Assembly: GCF_015206895.1 (NCBI RefSeq)
Contig: NZ_JADEXU010000091.1
Location: forward strand, 1-32,734
Reading direction: 5' to 3'
Length of the DNA stretch: 32,734 bases
Origin: Nostoc sp. LEGE 12450
GTDB taxonomy: Bacteria; Cyanobacteriota; Cyanobacteriia; Cyanobacteriales; Nostocaceae
Shown here: in pieces, positions 24,992-32,734 of the stretch
Layout: every line of letters starts with the position of its first letter
Position numbering within the stretch: the first letter of the stretch is position 1
Translations under genes and position numbers: made by a program
Notes under the pieces: model-generated
The model's input: the letters and a program-made list of their open reading frames with translations, nothing else
Told to the model about the DNA's origin: nothing
Database searches by the model: none

Positions 24992-26476
24992 TCAAATATC
25001 TAATAAACCATATCGCTTTTGTAAATCAAGTAACTTCATTCTTGCTTCTCCTGCGTTATCAGCTAAATCAGCAAACTCCACAAAGCGGCGCAATTCCTTT
25101 TTCAAAAGATTGCGCTCAACTTCTATAGTTTCTCTATCTAAATCTGGTGGCAAAACAATCATGTCAAATATTGTTGCGCGTTCCTTAGCAGGATGAGGAC
25201 GTAAAACTCGCCCCCGTCGCTGAATGAATTGGCGAGGATTACCAGAACTGGATAAAATCACCGCAGTTTGAATTGCCGGAATATCAACACCTTCATCTAA
25301 ACAACGAATTGCGACTAAACCTTGCAACTCTCCACTTTCAAATTGATGCCGTAAAATTTCTCGTTCTTGTAAAGTTGTTTGAGCCGTATAAGTGCTTACC
25401 TTGTAACCTAAATCCACCCCCAAAATTTTAGCAACAGCTTTAAGTTGGCGTAGCGATGAACGTTGTCCTGTATCTTGTGAACCATCACTACAATAAAAAA
25501 GTGTATGAGTAGTTTCGCGGCGAGTAATCATTAAATCCCGTAAAGCATTTAATTTATTTTCCGCCGCACCAATTAATCTTGCCCTTTGCATCAACAACGG
25601 TTTTAAATCTTCATTATCTTCAAATCCCGCTTGCCCATTTTCTCGATCTCGATAAAGTAGCGATCGCCCAATTCTTTTAGTTAACTTTAAATAGGCAATA
25701 CTCTCTGCTTCAGTTAACTCTACCAACACCGGATAATAGAGATAATGTACCAAAGCACCTTGAGCGATCGCATCCCTCAAGGTAAACTCTGGCTGGAGAA
25801 CTGGGCCAAAATAATCGAATAAAGATTGCGTGCCAAAATCATCAAAATACCTCTCCGGTGTGGCAGATAAAGCCAGTCTCAACCCAACACTACGCGGCAA
25901 ACTTTCTTCTAACTTGGGTGCGCCTAAATTATGCGCCTCGTCCCCAATAATTAAAGTTTTGGCGGGAAAATATTTGAGTTGAGACTGAAAACCATCTCCA
26001 ATTAACGTGGAGTTCGTAGTAATCACCGTGACAAACCGTTGAGAACCAGAACGCAGATTATAAATTTGGGTAGAAAGTTGACTTTGCCAAGTGCGTAAAT
26101 TCTCAAAAGCTAAAATGGGTTGCAAATTAAATTTTTCACATTCTCGCGCCCATTGGGTGACGAGATGACGATAGGGACACACTACCAACAGAACTTGTAA
26201 ATTAATCTGCTGGTAGAGTTCACAAGCGATCGCTAATGCGGTAATAGTTTTACCACTACCAGTAGCCATTTTCAGCGTCCCTCTGCCATTGTTGGTAAAC
26301 CAGCTAGCGATCGCTTGGCGCTGATATTGCCGCAATTGCAGAGACGGAGGCATTCTTGGGCATCCTGGTAATGGTTGCGGAGTGTAATAACTGCCCTTAC
26401 TTTCCCTTGCAAACGGTAATTTCAATCGGAAAGTGGGCAGTTGCTGCACTGAATTTTTCGTCAGGTACATATTCAT
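24992..26476 (-). CDS. Superfamily 2 helicase of the DNA phosphorothioation restriction type
   Basis: The 494-residue helicase resembles XPB/Rad25-like enzymes and the family described as Dnd system restriction enzyme (TIGR04095, as I recall). The motifs are complete: LRQYQRQAI (48-56), ATGSGKT (71-77), LIIGDEAHNLG (175-185, DEAH), LALSATPERYF (201-211), VAIRCLDEGVDIP (388-400) and QRRGRVLRP (419-427). I see no nuclease domain at either end, so cleavage would need a partner such as the Uma2 or GIY-YIG protein. It lies 71 bases downstream of lexA in the same direction with no clear terminator between, so read-through from the SOS promoter is possible. It is well separated (327 bases) from the small protein-ATPase unit. 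Confidence 0.87.
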   Translation of the reverse strand: MNMYLTKNSVQQLPTFRLKLPFARESKGSYYTPQPLPGCPRMPPSLQLRQYQRQAIASWFTNNGRGTLKMATGSGKTITALAIACELYQQINLQVLLVVCPYRHLVTQWARECEKFNLQPILAFENLRTWQSQLSTQIYNLRSGSQRFVTVITTNSTLIGDGFQSQLKYFPAKTLIIGDEAHNLGAPKLEESLPRSVGLRLALSATPERYFDDFGTQSLFDYFGPVLQPEFTLRDAIAQGALVHYLYYPVLVELTEAESIAYLKLTKRIGRSLLYRDRENGQAGFEDNEDLKPLLMQRARLIGAAENKLNALRDLMITRRETTHTLFYCSDGSQDTGQRSSLRQLKAVAKILGVDLGYKVSTYTAQTTLQEREILRHQFESGELQGLVAIRCLDEGVDIPAIQTAVILSSSGNPRQFIQRRGRVLRPHPAKERATIFDMIVLPPDLDRETIEVERNLLKKELRRFVEFADLADNAGEARMKLLDLQKRYGLLDI

Positions 26477-26547
26477 TTGTCATTGGTTATTGGTACTTAT
26501 CTTTCCCAATCCTCATTCTCCACTCCTCACTCCCTATTCCCGATTAC

Positions 26548-27153
26548 TCAGTTGTAACCGCGCCAAACACCAATGAGAGAACCTTGCACCTGTACTTGCA
26601 TAGCACTGACTTCAATGGGATTGTACTTAGGATTTGCTGGTTTGAGGGTAACGCGATCCCCTTGGCGATAAAAACGTTTTAATGTCGTCCCAAATCCATC
26701 AACTCTGGCGGCAACGATAGTACCATTTTTTAAATGATTTGGTTCTGCTACTGGACGCAGAAATACCACATCGCCATCAGTAATTAAATCTTCAATCATG
26801 CTATCGCCAGCTACCCGCAAAGCATAGGTTTGGGGAGGTAAATCGAAATTAGAAAAGTCTAAATGATCTACAGCATCAGTAAACGGTTCTATTAAACCAC
26901 CAGCAGCGATCGTGCCCAAAATTGGTACACCTTGCTTAACTGGACGCAAAATCCGAATTGTTCGCGCTTGTCCTTCAGTCCATTCAATATATCCTTTAGT
27001 GCGTAAATGTTCTAAACGACTTTGAATTGGTGCTGGTGACTTCAAGTTCATCGCTTGCATCATTTGCCTAATTGAAGGCGAATGCTGGTGCGATCTGATG
27101 TATTCTGCCAACCATTCGTAAAGTTCTTGTTGAGCTTCCGTTAGACGTTCCAT
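26548..27153 (-). CDS. lexA: LexA repressor
   Basis: The SOS or stress transcriptional repressor has 201 residues. The N-terminal winged helix-turn-helix is MERLTEAQQELYEWLAEYIR, then SPSIRQMMQAMNLKS (26-40). The C-terminal latent peptidase has the Ala84-Gly85 cleavage site (TIAAGGLIEPF), catalytic S118 (VAGDSMIED) and K159 (TTLKRFYR). All self-cleavage residues are present, unlike the LexA of Synechocystis. I chose the ATG at 27153 because it starts at the conserved domain; the frame is open 31 residues further upstream (27246), but that extension is hydrophobic and unlike LexA. An SOS-box match lies 32 bases upstream, implying autoregulation. The helicase gene follows. Confidence 0.95.
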   Translation of the reverse strand: MERLTEAQQELYEWLAEYIRSHQHSPSIRQMMQAMNLKSPAPIQSRLEHLRTKGYIEWTEGQARTIRILRPVKQGVPILGTIAAGGLIEPFTDAVDHLDFSNFDLPPQTYALRVAGDSMIEDLITDGDVVFLRPVAEPNHLKNGTIVAARVDGFGTTLKRFYRQGDRVTLKPANPKYNPIEVSAMQVQVQGSLIGVWRGYN

Positions 27154-27184
27154 AAATTTGCGGGAAGTAATTATTAATGTCTCT

Positions 27185-27198
27185 AGAACATTAGTACT
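27185..27198 (-). promoter_or_regulatory. LexA (SOS) box upstream of lexA
   Basis: On the minus strand the site reads AGTACTAATGTTCT, an exact fit to the cyanobacterial LexA box RGTACNNNDGTWCB known from Anabaena work. It ends 32 bases before the lexA ATG, as expected for an autoregulatory operator that may also govern the downstream helicase. Confidence 0.8.
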
Positions 27199-27395
27199 AC
27201 AAAAAACTCCCCATAACAAGAGAAAAGTAAAAATTATGAAAGGCAAAAGTAAGAATATTCTCTTTTCTTTTACCCATTTATTTCGGATTTTTTACCAGCA
27301 ACTAGTTAGGAGCCAATTGCACACTAGCTATTCTGACTCCTAAATCTTGTACAAACGCGATTAATCGCGTCTGTACTCCTAATTCCTAACTCCTT

Positions 27396-28316
27396 TCATT
27401 CCGCCCCTAAAATACTCGCAAGCAAAGCTTTTTGAGCGTGTAAGCGATTTTCTGCCTGTTCCCAAACTTTTGATTGAGAACCTTCAATAACTGCCTCAGT
27501 AATTTCTTCACCACGATGAGCTGGTAAGCAGTGTAAAACAATTGCCTCTGGAGCAGCAAGGCTCAATAGCTGTTCCGAAATTTGGTAAGGCTGGAAAATT
27601 GGCATCCGATTATCGGCTTCAGATTCTTGCCCCATACTTGCCCAAACATCAGTATAAAGTACAGTAGAACCCTTAGCTGCTAATTCTGGATCGTGAGTGA
27701 CAAGGACTTCCGTTTTGTTATTAGCGATCGCTCTTGCTTGTTCTACAATCTTAGAATCTGGCTCATATCCGCTAGGAGTAGCAATTCTGACGTTCATCCC
27801 TACCAAAGCACAGCCCAACATCAGAGAATTAGCCATATTATTCCCATCACCCACGTAGGTTAAAGTTAACCCAGCAAGGGTGTTAAAGCTTTCTTGAATC
27901 GTCAATAAATCAGCTAATACCTGACAAGGATGTTCTGCATCAGTAAGCGCATTAATTACCGGAATTTTGGCATAATGAGCAAAAGTTTCTAAATCCTGCT
28001 GGGCAAAAGTGCGAATTGCCAAAATATCCAGATATCGGTCTAACACCCGCGCCGTATCCTGTAAAGGTTCCCCACGGCTAACTTGAGTGACATTAGGGTT
28101 GAGATCGATTACCTGTCCACCCAGTTGGTACATCGCCACAGTAAAACTTACCCGCGTGCGAGTTGAAGCTTTGGAGAACAACAACCCTAAAACTTTATTA
28201 CACTGCAACTTCAACTGTTGTGATTTAAGTTGAGTTGCCAATTGCAGGAGTTCTTGAAGTTCAGTAGAACTGATATCCGCTAGACTTAATAAATCTCGTC
28301 CGAGCAATGCTGCCAT
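27396..28316 (-). CDS. argF: Ornithine carbamoyltransferase
   Basis: The 306-residue enzyme makes citrulline from ornithine and carbamoyl phosphate in arginine synthesis. Carbamoyl-phosphate binding motif FSKASTRTRVSF (STRTR 51-55), HPCQ (129-132), the ornithine-site DVWASMG (223-229) and the catalytic HCLP (262-265) are all present. The length matches the family (~300-330). The ATG at 28316 begins directly at the conserved N-terminal helix. It is cytosolic and probably trimeric. Its neighbours, lexA and a tRNA, show no operon link to other arginine genes. Confidence 0.97.
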   Translation of the reverse strand: MAALLGRDLLSLADISSTELQELLQLATQLKSQQLKLQCNKVLGLLFSKASTRTRVSFTVAMYQLGGQVIDLNPNVTQVSRGEPLQDTARVLDRYLDILAIRTFAQQDLETFAHYAKIPVINALTDAEHPCQVLADLLTIQESFNTLAGLTLTYVGDGNNMANSLMLGCALVGMNVRIATPSGYEPDSKIVEQARAIANNKTEVLVTHDPELAAKGSTVLYTDVWASMGQESEADNRMPIFQPYQISEQLLSLAAPEAIVLHCLPAHRGEEITEAVIEGSQSKVWEQAENRLHAQKALLASILGAE

Positions 28317-28660
28317 GCTTATAATCTGTAAAAAATAATTATATATTTCCGTTCCTTTATTCAGCCGTGCTAAGAAGATACAGTTTTAGAACTGACAAGA
28401 TATTTTTGCGTTCAGCCCAGGATTTGAGTTAGTTTTTGGTATGGATATTAATTTATCAACTTTATCAGTGATTGCGATCGCAGATTTGTTTCTGTTTCAT
28501 CACAATTGCAACGCCAACTAGACTTTCCAGGGGCAAATCTCTAGTCTTCTAAGCTTATTTCTGAAGAGGGAGATATTATTTAGCAATTACAGCTAGACAA
28601 ATAAATTGATTATGGTACAATAAGAAATTGTGGTTGCTACTAAAAGTAATCGCCAAATTT
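28317..28660. other. Intergenic region between argF and tRNA-Thr
   Basis: These 344 bases hold no credible gene. They contain a HIP1 site (GCGATCGC, ~28474). The argF promoter (minus strand) and the tRNA promoter (plus strand) must lie here, but I see no clear boxes. Confidence 0.4.
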
Positions 28661-28732
28661 GCCAGCATAGCACAGTGGTAGTGCATCCGACTTGTAATCG
28701 GAAGGTCGCGAGTTCAAATCCCGCTGCTGGCT
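28661..28732 (+). tRNA. tRNA-Thr (anticodon TGT)
   Basis: The 72-base cloverleaf has acceptor stem GCCAGCA/TGCTGGC, D arm AGCACAGTGGTAGTGCA, anticodon stem TCCGA/TCGGA with loop CTTGTAA (anticodon TGT, reading ACA), and T arm GCGAGTTCAAATCCCGC. The CCA tail is not encoded. All stems pair fully. Confidence 0.96.
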
Positions 28733-28758
28733 TTAACGGATGTACATTAACGCAAAAT

Positions 28759-28778
28759 CCCCCAGATGCGGGGGTTTT
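28759..28778 (+). terminator. Intrinsic terminator after tRNA-Thr
   Basis: CCCCC (28759-28763), loop AGATGC, GGGGG (28770-28774) and TTTT (28775-28778) form a compact G/C stem with a T run. It terminates the tRNA and, with AAAA on the other side, may also serve the convergent pyrE gene. Confidence 0.85.
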
Positions 28779-28839
28779 CGGCTCTAAATTACATGAATAT
28801 ATGTTTTAGTCTCTAACTAAATCATATATATTAAAATAT

Positions 28840-29463
28840 TCATGAATTCGCCAGTTGTCGATAGTGTTCCTGAACTTCCTGAATCGAAAACAAAGTTTCA
28901 AACTTTAACCCAGCTGACTGATACAACTCACCTCCACCTTGTTGTCGGTCTACCAGGGAAATTATTTGATTAACGGTATAACCTGCATCTTTAAGACGCT
29001 CAACCGCTTTCAGAGCAGATTGTCCAGTTGTCACCACATCTTCCAAAACTACTACTTTTGCACCCTCTGGTAAAGTGGGGCCTTCTATATAAGCTTTCGT
29101 CCCATAACCCTTGGCTTCCTTGCGAATAATCAGCGCTGGTATGGGCCGGTTTTCATAAACAGAAACTATACTCACTGCTGTCACCATTGGGTCAGCCCCC
29201 ATCGTTAAACCTGCTACAGCCTGAGTATCTACAGGTAGTAAAGGAAACAACAATCGTCCAACAGCTAAAGCTCCTTGGGGGTGGAGTGTTACCTGCATTT
29301 TATTTACATAATAAGAACTACGTAGCCCAGAAGCGAGAACAAAATCACCCTCTTGATAAGCCCGTTGAGAAAATAAATCTAGTAGCTTGTGGCGCAAGGT
29401 TGTCAAATCAGTAGTGGTTGCCCAAATATCTGAGTGGGTAAGAGTTTCAGTAGGATACGTCAT
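28840..29463 (-). CDS. pyrE: Orotate phosphoribosyltransferase
   Basis: The 207-residue enzyme converts orotate and PRPP to orotidine 5'-monophosphate in pyrimidine synthesis. The PRPP motif is VVVLEDVVTTGQSAL (137-151), preceded by LIIRKEAKGYGT (111-122), the flexible catalytic loop with its lysine. The N-terminal part FVLASGLRSSYYVN is typical. The ATG at 29463 begins a short, non-conserved ~15-residue leader; the overall length fits. It is a single gene convergent with tRNA-Thr. Confidence 0.96.
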   Translation of the reverse strand: MTYPTETLTHSDIWATTTDLTTLRHKLLDLFSQRAYQEGDFVLASGLRSSYYVNKMQVTLHPQGALAVGRLLFPLLPVDTQAVAGLTMGADPMVTAVSIVSVYENRPIPALIIRKEAKGYGTKAYIEGPTLPEGAKVVVLEDVVTTGQSALKAVERLKDAGYTVNQIISLVDRQQGGGELYQSAGLKFETLFSIQEVQEHYRQLANS

Positions 29464-29569
29464 TACAAAACATTAAAAGTTGTGCTACACCAAAGGTTGA
29501 ACTCATCAGAGTTCTGAACTTAAGCATAAATTAAGATTCACCCAAAACGAAAATTGAGGAGTCAGAAAC

Positions 29570-30004
29570 GTGCGTATAAAATTTAAAACCCTTGGTGGTT
29601 TATTGGTGCTGCTTGCTGCTGGTATTGCTTTTCCCTCAGTTGCATTTGCCCAAACCGAAACCCCTAGAACTGAAACTACGAGTGATGTATTTGAACGAGC
29701 TTTTTTTAGTCATGATCGCAATTTCTACGAAAATGGCAGTCTCAAACGTCAGCTAGACTCACTTCTAGGATCTGGTTCTAGTTTCGGTGGTTCTTTTCCA
29801 GAAAATGAAATTGCTCGCGATGCTGAGTTGGTTAATACTTTATATCATGATGTCTTGACTCAGCAAGTTGGTAACGATCCTTATCTTCGCACCCCTGATT
29901 TACCAAATCCTTATGACACATCGCTGATTATGTCGCCTCGTTTGAATAGCAACAAACTCAAAGTGGGAACTGAATTCAGGTTTGAAACTTTACCACCTCG
30001 GTAA
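29570..30004 (+). CDS. Exported protein of unknown function
   Basis: The 144-residue protein has a Sec signal peptide MRIKFKTLGGLLVLLAAGIA, then FPSVAFA, with cleavage expected after AFA and a mature start at QTETPRTETTSDVF. The mature part (~117 residues) is polar with no transmembrane helix or motif I can name. The GTG start is supported by GAGGAG at 29556-29561, eight bases away. It is probably a cyanobacterium-specific periplasmic protein. Divergently it neighbours pyrE, with 106 bases between. Confidence 0.8.
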   Translation: MRIKFKTLGGLLVLLAAGIAFPSVAFAQTETPRTETTSDVFERAFFSHDRNFYENGSLKRQLDSLLGSGSSFGGSFPENEIARDAELVNTLYHDVLTQQVGNDPYLRTPDLPNPYDTSLIMSPRLNSNKLKVGTEFRFETLPPR

Positions 30005-30157
30005 GATTAGCGAGTGGGGAAGGTGGGGCCCCCTGTCGGGATAAGGGGTAATGGGGAGCAAAAGACAATAATTACTTACCAACACTTCAGCAATGCTCAG
30101 TACAATTGCTCATGCCCAATGCCCCATGCCCTCTACTACTGCTTTTTGATGATTCAG

Positions 30158-30230
30158 TGCGCCCTGCTGGAATCGAACCAGCCTGAAGACGAATTATGAG
30201 TTCGTTGCCTCCCCAATCGGCCAAAGGCGC
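30158..30230 (-). tRNA. tRNA with CAT anticodon, probably tRNA-Ile2 (lysidine type)
   Basis: The 73-base cloverleaf on the minus strand has acceptor GCGCCTT/AGGGCGC, D arm GCCGATTGGGGAGGC, anticodon stem ACGAA/TTCGT with loop CTCATAA, and T arm GCTGGTTCGATTCCAGC. The anticodon is CAT. The first pair is G-C, and the TGGC.GA..GG D-arm resembles plastid trnI-CAU, so tRNA-Ile2 is favoured over elongator tRNA-Met. Initiator tRNA is excluded because the acceptor end is a G-C pair and the anticodon stem lacks three G-C pairs. Confidence 0.8.
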
Positions 30231-30520
30231 TTGTTTTGTTCTGATTCCTACGAGCCAATTATTTTGACTCTTTAAGTCAACCTTATTTGCTAATTTTAGA
30301 GTGAGGAAAATATTTTATTCACTGAGTTTAGCCAATTCCGTAATTATAGCATAAATTTATCACGTGTGAATACTGGACACTAGTTTACCAAATTTTTATA
30401 CTACATAATTTAATCATGAAATAGTACAGACTAATATTGATTAAGTTCCTTTAAGGATTGAGGTCAAAAGCTTCACTATTCTTAAATAGCCCAGCATCCT
30501 TATGTAATAGCTCATCAGCA

Positions 30521-31222
30521 ATGAAAATAAATTCTACTGTACTTCTTACTTTGATTTTGTTAATCCTGATGATGGGAGCCGGTTCTGTGAGCGCGTTTTT
30601 GGGGTTTGAACTGGGGAGTTCAGCACTTAAAGGCGTTACCACACCCGATGGTCGTCCCACAACCAAATTTGCCAGCAATAAGGCAAATGCCTCTCAACAG
30701 GGAGGGCTAGTGCTATTAAAAGAGGAAGAAATTCTGAAAGTTGTCAAGGCGCGAATTGATGGTAAAACCAAGGCTGCTAAATCGGAAAAGCTAGAGGAAG
30801 ATGACGAAGAAACCAATAGCAGCAAGCAGAAGCCAGAGGAAAAACCCCCAGAAGTGGTTGAAGAAAAACCCCTACCAGGCTTTCCAGTTACTGCCCAAAG
30901 TGAGGGTGTAACTATGACTGTGCAATCTGCTCGCTACTCTGGTGGTGACTTGCTACTGAAAGTGAAAATGCAGAACAAAGGTAAGGATTCTGTGCGCTTT
31001 TTGTATAGTTTTTTAGATGTTACTGATGACAAAGGACGAACCCTAAGCGCTAGTACAGAGGGTTTACCAACAGAATTGCCTGTCAATGGCCCAGCATTTT
31101 CAGGTACAGTAAGCATTCCCACAGCTTTGCTTGATGATGTCAAGAAAATATCACTTGCTCTTACTGATTATCCTGCTCAACAATTGAAGCTAGAGGCATC
31201 GAATATTCCTGTGGGAAGGTAG
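30521..31222 (+). CDS. Secreted protein with acidic linker and C-terminal beta domain
   Basis: The 233-residue protein has a signal peptide (MKINSTVLLTLILLILMMGA then GSVSA). An upstream in-frame extension to 30458 adds 21 residues ahead of the peptide; I reject it. Residues ~75-120 form a lysine/glutamate-rich linker (EEDDEETNSSKQKPEEKPPE). The C-terminal ~100 residues look like an immunoglobulin-like, DUF4352-type beta sandwich (GVTMTVQSARYSGGDLLLKVKMQNKGKDSV). I recognise no specific family. It is likely periplasmic or surface exposed. It is followed by a heptamer repeat. Confidence 0.75.
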   Translation: MKINSTVLLTLILLILMMGAGSVSAFLGFELGSSALKGVTTPDGRPTTKFASNKANASQQGGLVLLKEEEILKVVKARIDGKTKAAKSEKLEEDDEETNSSKQKPEEKPPEVVEEKPLPGFPVTAQSEGVTMTVQSARYSGGDLLLKVKMQNKGKDSVRFLYSFLDVTDDKGRTLSASTEGLPTELPVNGPAFSGTVSIPTALLDDVKKISLALTDYPAQQLKLEASNIPVGR

Positions 31223-31225
31223 ATT

Positions 31226-31310
31226 GGCATTGGGAATTGGGAATTGGGAATTGGGAATTGGGAATTGGGCATTGGGCATTGGGCATTGGTAATTGGGCAT
31301 TGGTAATTAG
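31226..31310. repeat. Tandem heptamer (STRR) array
   Basis: GGGAATT is repeated five times and then GGGCATT four times with variants (GGTAATT). It starts right after the stop of the exported protein gene. This is a typical cyanobacterial heptameric repeat of the kind also found inside the acetyltransferase gene. Confidence 0.9.
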
Positions 31311-31354
31311 ATGTTATTTTTTACCATTCCCCATTCCCCATTCCCCCTAAATAA

Positions 31355-32734
31355 ATGGAGGGCGTGAGTTTTACACGAGCTTTGGCAGTGAGTGGTTTTC
31401 CTAATTTGATTTGGACGGATGTGGCGCTGCGGTTGTTGTCAGTGCTACTACTGATTGCCATAAATGCCTTTTTTGTGACGGCGGAATTTTCGATGGTGAG
31501 CGTGCGGCGATCGCGTATTCACCAGCTAGTTAAGGCTGGAGATATTCCAGCGATCGCTGTGGAAATGCTACAACGTAGTATTGATCGACTACTATCTACC
31601 ACTCAGTTAGGCATTACCCTTTCTAGTTTGGCGCTGGGATGGATTGGCGAAAGCACAATTGTCGTGCTAGTAAATGCCTGGTTAAGATCCTGGCCTTTAC
31701 CTAGTGGGATGGCTAACTTCCTCGCCCATTCCCTATCAATTCCCATTGCCTTTTTCTTGATTGCCTATCTGCAAATTGTGATCGGAGAACTATGTCCCAA
31801 ATCCTTAGCCATGCTGTACTCAGAACAGCTAGCGAGGTTTTTGGGGCCTTCGGTAAAAGCGATCGTGCGTTTTTTTGGCCCCTTCATCTGGATTCTCAAC
31901 CAATCAACTCGTTTTTTATTGCGGATTTTTGGTATCCAATACACAGGTCAAGGCTGGAGACCGCCTGTAACTCCCGAAGAATTGCAACTGATTATCTCTA
32001 CAGAATGGGGATCTACTGGTTTACAGCGTGCGGAACGAGAACTGCTCAATAATGTCTTTGAGTTTGGGGATGTCATGGCCCAAGATGTGATGATCCCGCG
32101 CACCAGTATTATCACGCTGCCAAAAGATGCTACCTTCCAGACATTACTTAGAGAAATGGCTGCTACTGGTTACTCACGCTACCCCGTGATTGGTGAATCT
32201 TTGGACGATGTTCGCGGCATTGTTTATTTTAAAGATTTGGCACAACCTTTAGCTGTGGGAAAGCTCAGTTTAGAGACACAGATCCAACCTTGGATGCGTC
32301 CCGCTCGGTTTGTTCCCGAACACACGCCTTTGAGTGAACTTTTGCCCATGATGCAGCAAGAGAAACCCGCTATGGTCATGGTAGTAAATGAATTTGGCGG
32401 TACTGTGGGACTCGTGACAATCAAAGATGTCATTGCCGAAATCATCGGCGATGCAAGCGAACCTGAAAGCAGTGACGACTTACTGATTCAGATGTTAGAT
32501 GAGCAGAAATTTTTGGTGCAGGCACAAATCAACCTCGAAGACCTCAACGAGGTTTTGCATCTCAATCTGCCCCTGACAAGAGAATATCAAACACTAGGAG
32601 GCTTTCTGTTGTATCAGTTACAGAAAATTCCTTCCAAAGGCGAGACCTTCTGTTATGAAAATCTCGAATTCACTGTGGTATCAATTGTTGGCCCACGCCT
32701 GCATCAAATTCAACTGCGACGCTTGGAGGAAGTG
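31355..32734 (+). CDS. CNNM/CorC-type membrane protein (hemolysin family), 3' partial
   Basis: The frame is open from the ATG at 31355 to the window end (460 codons), so the gene is cut off. It starts with a short leader and then a DUF21/CNNM transmembrane domain: ALRLLSVLLLIAINAFFVTAEFSMVSVRRSRI, TTQLGITLSSLALGWIGE, SLSIPIAFFLIAYLQIVIGELCPKSLA. Next comes a pair of CBS domains (VMIPRTSIITL... and MMQQEKPAMVMVVNEFGGTVGLVTIKDVIAEIIGD). The CorC/HlyC C-terminal domain follows (QFLVQAQINLEDLNEVLHLNLPL...GGFLLYQLQKIPSKGE). Such proteins are linked to magnesium or other divalent cation transport. The start codon has no strong ribosome site and lies 130 bases downstream of the secreted protein gene. 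Confidence 0.93.
   Translation, partial: MEGVSFTRALAVSGFPNLIWTDVALRLLSVLLLIAINAFFVTAEFSMVSVRRSRIHQLVKAGDIPAIAVEMLQRSIDRLLSTTQLGITLSSLALGWIGESTIVVLVNAWLRSWPLPSGMANFLAHSLSIPIAFFLIAYLQIVIGELCPKSLAMLYSEQLARFLGPSVKAIVRFFGPFIWILNQSTRFLLRIFGIQYTGQGWRPPVTPEELQLIISTEWGSTGLQRAERELLNNVFEFGDVMAQDVMIPRTSIITLPKDATFQTLLREMAATGYSRYPVIGESLDDVRGIVYFKDLAQPLAVGKLSLETQIQPWMRPARFVPEHTPLSELLPMMQQEKPAMVMVVNEFGGTVGLVTIKDVIAEIIGDASEPESSDDLLIQMLDEQKFLVQAQINLEDLNEVLHLNLPLTREYQTLGGFLLYQLQKIPSKGETFCYENLEFTVVSIVGPRLHQIQLRRLEEV

Noticed and set aside
27154..27246. Longer LexA start at 27246
   Set aside because: The 31 extra residues are hydrophobic and absent from LexA; the SOS box would fall inside the coding sequence.
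28661..28732. tRNA-Thr as attachment site of the Dnd island
   Set aside because: It lies beyond lexA and argF, no integrase is present, and I saw no direct repeat of the tRNA end at the island edges.
30014..30199. 61-residue plus-strand frame
   Set aside because: It runs into the tRNA gene on the opposite strand and consists of repeat-like sequence.

Overview
The window is chromosomal DNA of a filamentous cyanobacterium, most likely Nostoc or a close relative. Three kinds of evidence support this. The octamer GCGATCGC (HIP1) occurs about 27 times by eye. Typical cyanobacterial short tandem heptamers (GGGAATT and relatives) are present. A site upstream of lexA fits the cyanobacterial SOS-box consensus. 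Most genes are ordinary core or accessory genes, but about 16 kb (10.4-26.5 kb) is a DNA phosphorothioation (Dnd) island.

Left flank (1-10.2 kb): a GHL10-type glycosyl hydrolase-like gene that is open at the window edge; a degraded PAS sensor gene followed by an intact response regulator-EAL phosphodiesterase; a secreted sorbosone/glucose dehydrogenase-like lipoprotein; a stand-alone cupin; a HEAT-repeat protein; a GNAT acetyltransferase carrying an in-frame repeat insertion; two small membrane proteins; and an AmpG-like MFS permease.

Dnd island (10.4-26.5 kb): there are four transcription units. (1) Minus strand: dndC, a HUH transposase with flanking palindromic repeats, dndD, dndE, and a Dnd-associated methyltransferase. 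(2) Plus strand, divergent from dndC: dndB, a GIY-YIG nuclease-like gene with a split motif, and a second DGQHR protein. (3) Minus strand: a 57-residue protein whose stop overlaps the start of a DndD-like SMC ATPase, then a Uma2 nuclease-like gene and Dnd-associated protein 4. (4) Minus strand: a superfamily 2 helicase of the Dnd restriction type, directly downstream of lexA. No dndA and no dndFGH lie in the window. I infer that sulfur comes from a general cysteine desulfurase elsewhere. I also infer that restriction, if present, uses the helicase, the second SMC ATPase and one of the candidate nucleases.

Right flank (26.5-32.7 kb): lexA with its SOS box, argF, tRNA-Thr(TGT) with a terminator, pyrE, two exported proteins of unknown function, a CAT-anticodon tRNA that looks like tRNA-Ile2, and a CNNM/CorC-type membrane protein truncated by the window end. 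The most unusual points are the layout of the Dnd island (two DGQHR proteins, two DndD-like ATPases, a split GIY-YIG protein and a coupled small protein), its placement behind lexA, and the transposase plus REP-like repeats lying inside the dndC-dndD operon.
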